DNA of 11,371 nt from an uncultured Bacillota bacterium. GTDB lineage: Bacteria; Bacillota_I; Bacilli_A; Erysipelotrichales; Erysipelotrichaceae. A model generated the notes under the pieces. That model did not search any database, was not told the origin of the DNA, and saw only the letters and a program-made list of their open reading frames with translations. The stretch spans positions 1 through 11,371 of the forward strand of contig ONXX01000022.1 of NCBI GenBank assembly GCA_900321955.1. Reading direction: 5' to 3'. Of this stretch, positions 1-5,517 are shown in pieces (positions within the stretch are counted from its first letter, which is position 1; each line of letters opens with the position of its first letter). The translations under genes and the position numbers were made by a program.

Positions 1-1287
1 GTCTATATTGTCGGATCCGATACCGAGATTCCGGGCTGTTACAGCAGCAACGAGATCGCGGACGTGATCTCGCAGATCTCCGGCGAGGGCAAGACCCTGC
101 TGGTATCTCCCTTATATCCGGACCTCAACGGCGACGATTACTGCAAGCTGATGGCTCAGGAAAGCCAGGGCTCGGTGTTAGTCTGCGACGAGGAAGTTCT
201 GGAAGCGATCGCTATCAATAACGATAAACTGAATGACTTCAAGTCATTGAAATATGAACCGGTCCATATCCGTTACAAGAAGGTTACCAGAGTTACGGAC
301 GAAGATGCCAGCGGCCTCAAGGAAGAGAGCCTTGATGATGTCGCGGTCTTTGCCTTGACTTCGTCAAAGGAACTGGCCAATGAAGTCTGCCGCTACCTCA
401 ACATCGAACCGGGCAAGGTTTCGGTCAATCATTTCGCCGATGGCGAGACGCTGGTCGAACTGGGCGAATCGGTCAGAGGAAAGCGCTGCTACATCATCCA
501 GTCTACCTGCAAACCGGTCAATGATACCCTGATGGAGGTCCTCATCTGTCTGGATGCCCTGAGGCGTTCTTCGGCAGCTGAGATCACCTGCATCATTCCG
601 TATTTCGGTTATGCCAGACAGGACCGCAAGGCCATGCCAAGACAGCCGATCACTGCAAAACTGGTCGCCTCCATGCTGGAACATGCCGGCGCCGATCGTG
701 TCGTGACCTTTGACTTGCACGCGGCACAGATCCAGGGCTTCTTCCACTGCCCGGTCGATGATCTGACGACGGTACCGATGATGGGCCAGTACTTCAGACG
801 CAAGAACTTCAATCCGGATGATATCGTTGTCGTCTCTCCGGACCACGGCGGTGTCAAGCGGGCGAGAAATCTGGCCGAGATGCTTGGCAGCAATCTGGCG
901 ATCATCGACAAGCGCCGTCCGCGCCCCAATGTCGTCGAAGCCTGCACGGTCATCGGTGATGTCCGTGACAAGGATGTCATCATCGTCGATGATATCTGCG
1001 ATACCGGCGGATCATTGGTTGCGGCAGCCAACATCTTAAAGGAAAACGGCTGTAAGGACATCTATGTCTGCATTGCCCATGGTCTGTTCTCCAACAATGC
1101 GGCAGGCAAGATCCAGGAATCCCCGATCAAGGAAGTTGTCTGCACCAACACGATCATCCCTGCCAAGGAAGAGATGGCCAAGACGGACAAGATCACCATC
1201 CTGTCGGTCGGCTGGATGCTTTCCAAACTGATCCTGGCAGTATCCTGCCACACACCGGTTTCGGAAGTTTACGCATTATATGAATAA
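1..1287 (+). CDS. prs: Ribose-phosphate pyrophosphokinase with N-terminal extension, 5' partial
   Basis: Makes PRPP from ribose 5-phosphate and ATP in the cytoplasm, feeding purine, pyrimidine, His, Trp and NAD synthesis. The frame is open from base 1, so the true start lies outside; the first possible internal start, GTG at 64, has no Shine-Dalgarno. Numbering from that GTG, the Prs core covers about residues 92-407 (316 aa, the normal full length). It shows FADGE (124-128), the flexible ATP-loop YARQDRK (183-189), the catalytic-loop DLHAAQIQGFF (217-227), the KRRPRPN segment (283-289) and the PRPP-binding loop VDDICDTGG (308-316). Residues 1-91 plus 21 upstream codons are not part of ordinary Prs. 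They alternate predicted strands and helices (VYIVG, TLLVSP, SVLVCDEE), suggesting a small Rossmann-like alpha/beta domain that I cannot name. No hexapeptide repeats are present, so it is not the C-terminus of a GlmU fused to Prs. A strong terminator follows the stop. Confidence 0.93.
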   Translation, partial: VYIVGSDTEIPGCYSSNEIADVISQISGEGKTLLVSPLYPDLNGDDYCKLMAQESQGSVLVCDEEVLEAIAINNDKLNDFKSLKYEPVHIRYKKVTRVTDEDASGLKEESLDDVAVFALTSSKELANEVCRYLNIEPGKVSVNHFADGETLVELGESVRGKRCYIIQSTCKPVNDTLMEVLICLDALRRSSAAEITCIIPYFGYARQDRKAMPRQPITAKLVASMLEHAGADRVVTFDLHAAQIQGFFHCPVDDLTTVPMMGQYFRRKNFNPDDIVVVSPDHGGVKRARNLAEMLGSNLAIIDKRRPRPNVVEACTVIGDVRDKDVIIVDDICDTGGSLVAAANILKENGCKDIYVCIAHGLFSNNAAGKIQESPIKEVVCTNTIIPAKEEMAKTDKITILSVGWMLSKLILAVSCHTPVSEVYALYE

Positions 1288-1288
1288 G

Positions 1289-1310
1289 AAAGGCTGCAAA
1301 GCCTTTTTTA
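1289..1310 (+). terminator. Rho-independent terminator of prs
   Basis: A perfect 7-bp stem, AAAGGCT / AGCCTTT, closes a GCAA tetraloop (1296-1299) and runs straight into a T tract. It begins two bases after the prs stop codon, so it ends the prs transcript. Confidence 0.9.
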
Positions 1311-1325
1311 CATGTAGCGGGTCCC

Positions 1326-1461
1326 TGCAGAATTATCTGATCGATCTGCGACTATGTCTATGATCCGGCCGAAAACGGCGGTGTCGCCTTGGAGGACCTG
1401 CCGGAGGACTGGAAGTGTCCGCGCTGCCGACAGAACAGGGGAAAAATTCAATGTGGCATAA
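1326..1461 (+). pseudogene. Rubredoxin remnant (disrupted)
   Basis: Rubredoxins are about 53-residue electron carriers with one iron held by two CxxC pairs. The frame at 1344-1436 reads [13 protein letters not shown], then [10 protein letters not shown], which is the family signature with the second CPxC pair intact (1416-1427). Three lesions are visible. The codon where the first ligand cysteine belongs (1338-1340, three codons before the TGC at 1347) is TGA. No ATG, GTG or TTG with a ribosome binding site precedes it in frame. After CRQN (to 1436) the expected ending EKFNVA-stop lies in the +1 frame (1441-1461), consistent with one extra base in the AGGGGAAAAA run. The bidirectional hairpin just downstream would have been its terminator. 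It was probably a functional gene in an ancestor. I am confident of the family and less sure of inactivity, because a single sequencing error could explain the frameshift alone. Confidence 0.8.
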
Positions 1462-1462
1462 G

Positions 1463-1487
1463 AAAGAAGGACTTGCGTCCTTCTTTT
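1463..1487 (+). terminator. Bidirectional terminator between rubredoxin relic and corA
   Basis: A perfect 10-bp stem, AAAGAAGGAC / GTCCTTCTTT, closes a TTGC loop (GCAA when read on the minus strand). T-rich flanks occur on both strands (TTTT on plus; TTTCTT within and after the stem on minus). It sits between convergent units, and its last bases overlap the corA stop codon (1486-1488). Confidence 0.85.
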
Positions 1488-2403
1488 AAAGCCATTTTTT
1501 CTTTTTGAAGTAGTATAACATCGACCCGACGATGATGATGCAGACGACGATCAGGATCGGGTAGGAATAGCGGTAGGAGAATTCCGGCATGTAGTGGAAG
1601 TTCATACCGTACCAGCCGGCAATCAGGGTCAGCGGCATGAAGATGGTCGATAAGACGGTCAGAATGGTCATGACCCGGTTCATGCGGATATCGATCTGCT
1701 GGGAATAGAGATCCCTCAGCTGTATGGCATAATCGTTGATCGAGGAAACATTGTTATAAAGGCGTTCGATACGGCTTTCGATCTTGTGGAAGTAGTGGAT
1801 GTTTTCTTCCTTGAAAAAGCCGTTTTCGTTTTCTTCAAATTCCTGTGTGACATCCAAGAGCTGGTCATAGTGGACCATCAGCATCCGCAATTGTCCGCGG
1901 ATCTCGTTGAGACGAAGGGAATCCATCTTTTCTTTGGAAAGAAGATCGTCTTCCATGGTATCGAGTTCGATCTCGTATTTCTCCATCAGACGCAGGTCGT
2001 CCTTGATGAGCTGGTCGATGAAATCATAAAGGAAACGTTCGATGCAGGGATCGTGCCACTTCCGGTTTTTGGCGATCGTATCGATGATGCCGGCAACATA
2101 GCGGTCATCGTCGATGAAGATGACGCCGTGTTCGTTGAGAAAGAAGCTGAAGCCGTGGTCATCGCCATTGAGATCATTTCGATCGGGTATGGAAAAGGAA
2201 CCGGTCAAAGAATCGTAGTTGACTTCCGCTCTGGTGATGTACTGTTCGAGAAAGTCGTTGGCGATATCGTGTTCCGGATCAAAGTGTTCCCGGCGCTTCA
2301 GCCATTCTTCGCTGTTTAGTATCGTCACTCTGGCAAAAGAAGGATCGGCATTCTTTATTCCGGTATTGTCTGTCAGGGTTTCCTGAATAAGATAGTTCTT
2401 CAT
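1486..2403 (-). CDS. corA: CorA-family divalent metal ion transporter
   Basis: Membrane channel of the CorA/MIT family, which moves Mg2+ (in some members Co2+, Ni2+ or Zn2+) down the membrane potential as a homopentamer. At 305 aa the length is normal. Residues 1-240 form the acidic cytoplasmic domain, including the long charged stalk helix (about 120-240, rich in E, D, K and R). The first membrane helix is about 245-264 and ends in the signature YGMNF with GMN at 266-268, followed by the short periplasm-side loop containing MPEF. The second helix is about 281-299, and the protein ends in a basic KKKKWL tail. The start ATG has no properly spaced Shine-Dalgarno (AAGAGG abuts it), and a TATACT hexamer lies only 8 bases upstream, so the mRNA may be almost leaderless. 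Ion selectivity cannot be read from the sequence. Confidence 0.93.
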   Translation of the reverse strand: MKNYLIQETLTDNTGIKNADPSFARVTILNSEEWLKRREHFDPEHDIANDFLEQYITRAEVNYDSLTGSFSIPDRNDLNGDDHGFSFFLNEHGVIFIDDDRYVAGIIDTIAKNRKWHDPCIERFLYDFIDQLIKDDLRLMEKYEIELDTMEDDLLSKEKMDSLRLNEIRGQLRMLMVHYDQLLDVTQEFEENENGFFKEENIHYFHKIESRIERLYNNVSSINDYAIQLRDLYSQQIDIRMNRVMTILTVLSTIFMPLTLIAGWYGMNFHYMPEFSYRYSYPILIVVCIIIVGSMLYYFKKKKWL

Positions 2404-2411
2404 ACCTCTTC

Positions 2412-2417
2412 AGTATA
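2412..2417 (-). promoter_or_regulatory. Probable -10 element of corA promoter
   Basis: Read on the minus strand this is TATACT, 5/6 to consensus, 8 bases before the corA ATG. Transcription would begin within a base or two of the start codon. The matching -35 region (about 2435-2441) is poor and lies inside the preceding gene's terminator hairpin. Confidence 0.45.
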
Positions 2418-2444
2418 ACAAAAAACTGATCTTCCGATCAGTTT
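2417..2444 (-). terminator. Rho-independent terminator of the CHAP-domain gene
   Basis: On the minus strand a 9-bp perfect stem, AAACTGATC / GATCAGTTT, closes a GGAA tetraloop and is followed by a T-rich tail. The left arm contains the TGA stop codon of the CHAP gene (2438-2440). The tail merges with the TATACT hexamer of the corA promoter. Confidence 0.85.
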
Positions 2445-3301
2445 CCTTTGATCATGTTGATCAGTTCCGGTGTCGGATTCACATAGACCCGATAGCCCGG
2501 ATTGAGAGCGTAGAACTGGCTCAAGGACATCGTGTGGCGGATGCGCACATCGCCGGATCCGTAGGCATTGCCTTCGGAGATCGTGATCGTATCATTGAGG
2601 TAGTCCACCTCGTCGACACATAAGACGTGTCCTTCGGGATTGTAGGAATTGCTTACGGAAACGATTCCCATCGTCATCGGCTTGTCGCCGTATTCAAAGT
2701 AATGCTGTAACACTCCTTCCTCGTCATAATAGACAGCCGTCTGATAGACGGTGGAGGCAAACTGTGCACCCGATCCGGTCGGCGTATTGCCGGATGAGTT
2801 GAAGCCGAACTGGTCATAGAACCACATCTGGGCAAAGAAGGTGCACCAGCGTCCGGCAGTCGCTCCGTGGATCTTGCCGGCATTGTACAGATCGTAGGCG
2901 TGGCCCCAGGCGGCGTATGCCGCGTAGCTGCCCGGTCCGTACCAGCCGGAATACTCATGCCAGAAGGATATCTCTTCCGGGTAGGAAGGAGCCGGGAAGA
3001 TATTGAAGTGATCTTCCAGGGTTCTTTCTTCTTCCTCGAACGGAGTCAATGATACATTGCGGTAATTGATCATCGTTTTTTCCGCACGGTCCATAGCGAA
3101 GTCGGTCTTGTTGTTCTTGGAGACCGCATAGGCATGGATCATTTTAGGAACAGAGAAAAAGGCGATCCCAACGATCATCATAAAGAGAATATTCACTGTG
3201 AGTATATAAGTCAGAGCCTTATGCTCGAATCTTTTCCGTAAGAGTTTTGAATCCCTCTCAATACTGTTTTTCGTAGTACTTTCGATTTTCATCATAAACA
3301 C
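2438..3301 (-). CDS. Membrane-anchored CHAP-domain cysteine hydrolase
   Basis: Predicted extracytoplasmic amidase or peptidase of the CHAP superfamily, which typically cleaves peptidoglycan cross-bridges or the amide to MurNAc. The 287-residue chain begins with a basic cytoplasmic tail (1-28), one hydrophobic segment (about 29-52), then a long exported part, so it looks like an uncleaved signal anchor. The C-terminal half carries the CHAP triad: Cys153 in GRWCTFFAQ, His225 in EGHVLCVDEV, and a polar residue in ISEGN (Glu243 or Asn245). The CHAP fold is preceded by an aromatic, Gly- and Ala-rich stretch (110-135) and an acidic linker (88-98). The longest start is GTG at 3301; ATG codons at 3295 and 3292 are alternatives, and none has a Shine-Dalgarno. 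A well-formed promoter places the transcript start near 3303. The wall bond it cuts cannot be predicted. Confident in the domain, moderate in the role. Confidence 0.85.
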   Translation of the reverse strand: MFMMKIESTTKNSIERDSKLLRKRFEHKALTYILTVNILFMMIVGIAFFSVPKMIHAYAVSKNNKTDFAMDRAEKTMINYRNVSLTPFEEEERTLEDHFNIFPAPSYPEEISFWHEYSGWYGPGSYAAYAAWGHAYDLYNAGKIHGATAGRWCTFFAQMWFYDQFGFNSSGNTPTGSGAQFASTVYQTAVYYDEEGVLQHYFEYGDKPMTMGIVSVSNSYNPEGHVLCVDEVDYLNDTITISEGNAYGSGDVRIRHTMSLSQFYALNPGYRVYVNPTPELINMIKGN

Positions 3302-3309
3302 AAATACTT

Positions 3310-3337
3310 ATTATAATGAAAAATTTTCAGATTTCAA
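3310..3337 (-). promoter_or_regulatory. Promoter of the CHAP-domain gene
   Basis: On the minus strand, TTGAAA (3337-3332) is separated by 16 bp from a perfect TATAAT (3315-3310). The expected start of transcription is about 3303, leaving a leader of zero to a few bases before the GTG at 3301 or the ATG at 3295. It overlaps the divergent rhomboid promoter. Confidence 0.65.
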
Positions 3338-3345
3338 ATTATAAT
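3316..3345 (+). promoter_or_regulatory. Possible rhomboid promoter giving a leaderless mRNA
   Basis: ATGAAA (3316-3321, 4/6 to TTGACA) is followed after 18 bp by a perfect TATAAT (3340-3345). Transcription would begin near 3352, which is itself an in-frame ATG. A second TATAAT at 3312-3317 lacks a -35 partner on this strand. Confidence 0.4.
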
Positions 3346-3894
3346 ATAGGTATGCTGTACTATTTTTACACACTTTTACTGATATTCATCAATGTAATCG
3401 TTTTCTTTCTGATCCGTAACGGCAGACTGGATGCGGACGACCTGGATGTGTCCTATCACACGGTCTTCAATCTGCGTCAGTATCATCGGATTCTGACTTC
3501 CGCCTTCTGCCATGTGGATCCCATACACTTACTTATGAACATGATCTCCTTATATAATGTAGGGAGTTTTGCGGAGAGCTATTTCGGTCATTTGCGTATG
3601 CTGCTGATCTATTTCGTATCGATGATCCTGGGCAAGTGCTTCTCCTTATATATCCGTCACAGCAACCGCGATGACTACACCTCTTCCATGGGTGCATCGG
3701 GTGCGATCAGCGGTTTATTGGGAGCCTATTTCCTGGTCATCTTACACCGTTATGGTTTTTCCGGCATGCAGTATCTCTTGAGACCGGTGGTCTCTCTGGT
3801 CATGATCTCAGCCCTGCCGGGGGTGGATGGCACCTCACATTTCTGCTGTATGGCCGTAGGCATGGCCCTGACCTGGCTGCTCTATCTTCTTTAA
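3316..3894 (+). CDS. Rhomboid-family intramembrane serine protease
   Basis: Cleaves membrane-spanning substrates inside the lipid bilayer. It spans 192 aa with about six hydrophobic segments, the minimal rhomboid core without extra domains. Active-site residues are all present: HLLMN (71-75, Asn75 corresponds to the oxyanion Asn of GlpG), catalytic Ser128 in GASG (126-129), and His175 in SHFCCMAVG, the general base on the last helix. The usual HxxGxxxG packing motif is HxxCxxxG here. The ATG at 3316 overlaps a TATAAT and has no Shine-Dalgarno. A second in-frame ATG at 3352 sits 7 bases after another TATAAT (3340-3345), so the real protein may start there at residue 13, directly before the first membrane helix. 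Bacterial rhomboids act in quality control or signal processing, but the substrate here is unknown. It is flanked by a terminator and is probably monocistronic. Confidence 0.92.
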   Translation: MKNFQISNYNIGMLYYFYTLLLIFINVIVFFLIRNGRLDADDLDVSYHTVFNLRQYHRILTSAFCHVDPIHLLMNMISLYNVGSFAESYFGHLRMLLIYFVSMILGKCFSLYIRHSNRDDYTSSMGASGAISGLLGAYFLVILHRYGFSGMQYLLRPVVSLVMISALPGVDGTSHFCCMAVGMALTWLLYLL

Positions 3895-3895
3895 C

Positions 3896-3919
3896 AACAT
3901 CCTTCACAGGATGTTTTTT
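3896..3919 (+). terminator. Rho-independent terminator of the rhomboid gene
   Basis: A perfect 8-bp stem, AACATCCT / AGGATGTT, with a TCAC loop and a T tract starts two bases after the stop codon. It isolates the rhomboid gene from the downstream operon. Confidence 0.9.
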
Positions 3920-3958
3920 CATGCCTTCCGGGCGTTTTTAAGTGCCTTAAATAGATTG

Positions 3959-3964
3959 TATAAT
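3959..3964 (+). promoter_or_regulatory. Likely -10 element of the VanX-like/unknown/GH29 operon
   Basis: A perfect TATAAT lies 29 bases before the lipoprotein ATG, in an AT-rich gap between the previous terminator and the gene. The -35 region (about 3935-3941, T-rich) is weak, so this promoter may need an activator or be of low strength. Confidence 0.5.
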
Positions 3965-3993
3965 GGATTTGTATAACGATCAGGGGTAGAAAA

Positions 3994-5517
3994 ATGAAAA
4001 AGCTATTGGTATTAATGATACTCATGATGATCTGCTTAGGCGGCTGCAGCAATGAAACGGTCTTAAGCGATGATCAGATCAAAGAAAAGATCAGAGAAGT
4101 GAATACGGCGGCAAAGCTGAAAGAGAAGTTCAAGAACATCGGTTTTGACGAGATGAGGGACGAACTCCTGGCTACCGTCTATGACGATCAGAACAGTACA
4201 CTCATTTCTTACGCCAATGAGGACGGCGATACGATCCGCAGCGAGCTCTACAGCAAGGATTTCCGCTATTCCTATGGCGTGGAAGGCGAGTTTTCCCAGG
4301 AAGTATATTTGGCGCAAAGGGAAGATGTCTGGCAAAAGGCCGAAAGATATCTGAGCGACATGGAATTTATCGGTCTGGAAACGACGGATGCCTTCTATAT
4401 CATCAGCGGACAGATCATGGGAAAGGACTTTGAAAAGCTCTTTCAGAGTGACAAGCCGATCCTCAAGGCGGCGATGACCGTGGTGGCAGACAAGGACTTC
4501 GTCATCCATTCCATACAGAATCAGGTCGTGACTTATGAAGACAAGAGCGAAGAGACCCTGAGCGATCTGGAACTGCGCTATGATGCCGGCGAGATTGAAA
4601 ACGAGGTCAGTGAGGTTTTGAAGAAACACTTTGACCAGAATAAGGATTTCCGCAGCTGCACTGTCATCACCGACGCTCAAAGCGGCGGCACCACCAGTGT
4701 CCAGTACAATATCGCCAAGGGCGTAAAAAGCGGTGTTGTGACCGGGGAAGGCTACAGGCTGATCAAGCGGCTTTCCACACCTGATGAAGAAGATCTGAGC
4801 AACGATGTCACATACTATATAACAGATAAGGAAGGTGACGATTTGGAAAAGGAACATGAAGGAACGATGAGTCCGGACGGCGTCTATACCGATGATGCAT
4901 CGGGCTTTGTCGTCGTGAATGAATACATCCCGGATGTCCTGCTGGAGATCCGCTATGCTTCTGCCTACAACTTTGTCGGTGAGAAGATCGACGGCTACAC
5001 GGAACCGCAGGCTCTTTTAAGCAAGGAGGCGGCACAGGCCTTGAAGAAGGCCGCCGACCAGCTCTATAGCCAGGGATACATCATCAAGATCTATGATGCC
5101 TATCGTCCGCAGATGGCGGTCGATCACTTCCTGCGCTGGGCACAGGATGTCAGAGACACGAGAATGAAGAGCGTCTTCTATCCGGATGTCGACAAGAAAG
5201 ACCTCTTTGTCTTAGGCTATGTTGCCGAACATTCTTCCCATTCCAGAGGTTCCACCATCGATATGACCATCGTGGACATGAAGACCGGCAAAGAAGTCGA
5301 TATGGGTTCACCGTTTGACTTCTTCGGCGAGATCTCCCATGGTGACTACACGGAATTGAGCGAAGAACAGCTGAAGAACAGACAGCTCTTAAAGGACGCG
5401 ATGACTTCCAACGGCTTTGCCCCATACGCAGAAGAATGGTGGCACTTTACCCTGGAGAACGAACCGTATCCGAACACCTACTTCAGCTTCCCGATCAGTA
5501 AGGATGCTTTGCGCTGA
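3994..5517 (+). CDS. Lipoprotein with C-terminal VanX-like D-Ala-D-Ala dipeptidase domain
   Basis: Residues 1-17 are a lipoprotein signal peptide ending in the lipobox LGGC, so Cys18 should be lipidated and the protein held on the outer face of the membrane. Residues about 305-500 match the M15D zinc dipeptidases (VanX/DdpX), which split free D-Ala-D-Ala. Visible are Arg371 in DAYRP, the zinc motif SSHSRGSTID (414-423; His416 and Asp423), the catalytic Glu481 and zinc-binding His484 in EWWHF. All key residues are kept. Residues 19-300 form an acidic domain I do not recognise. Classic VanX proteins are about 200 aa and cytoplasmic; a surface form suits salvage of wall dipeptide or trimming of external peptides rather than glycopeptide resistance, and no VanR, S, H or A partners are here. 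The Shine-Dalgarno AGGGGT (3982-3987) is well placed. It heads a three-gene operon. Confidence 0.9.
   Translation: MKKLLVLMILMMICLGGCSNETVLSDDQIKEKIREVNTAAKLKEKFKNIGFDEMRDELLATVYDDQNSTLISYANEDGDTIRSELYSKDFRYSYGVEGEFSQEVYLAQREDVWQKAERYLSDMEFIGLETTDAFYIISGQIMGKDFEKLFQSDKPILKAAMTVVADKDFVIHSIQNQVVTYEDKSEETLSDLELRYDAGEIENEVSEVLKKHFDQNKDFRSCTVITDAQSGGTTSVQYNIAKGVKSGVVTGEGYRLIKRLSTPDEEDLSNDVTYYITDKEGDDLEKEHEGTMSPDGVYTDDASGFVVVNEYIPDVLLEIRYASAYNFVGEKIDGYTEPQALLSKEAAQALKKAADQLYSQGYIIKIYDAYRPQMAVDHFLRWAQDVRDTRMKSVFYPDVDKKDLFVLGYVAEHSSHSRGSTIDMTIVDMKTGKEVDMGSPFDFFGEISHGDYTELSEEQLKNRQLLKDAMTSNGFAPYAEEWWHFTLENEPYPNTYFSFPISKDALR

Noticed and set aside
64..1287. GlmU-Prs fusion
   Set aside because: The two genes are neighbours in many Bacillota, but the extension lacks the hexapeptide repeats of the GlmU C-terminus, so the visible part is not GlmU.
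1338..1340. TGA at the first rubredoxin Cys codon as a selenocysteine codon
   Set aside because: The position is right for a Cys-to-Sec swap, but the gene also lacks a start codon and has a later frameshift, and I see no convincing selenocysteine-insertion hairpin just after the TGA. Plain decay explains it better.
1437..1447. Programmed frameshift at the GGGGAAAAA run in the rubredoxin relic
   Set aside because: The run contains a classic -1 slippery heptamer, but the conserved rubredoxin ending lies in the +1 frame, so a -1 slip would not restore it.
4063..4857. A 264-codon open frame on the minus strand opposite the dipeptidase lipoprotein
   Set aside because: It is antisense to a well-supported gene, with no family motifs and no start signals; another codon-bias shadow.
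3994..5517. Glycopeptide (vancomycin) resistance locus
   Set aside because: The VanX-like domain is on a lipoprotein, and no D-Ala-D-Lac or D-Ala-D-Ser ligase, VanH, VanR or VanS gene is present in the window.
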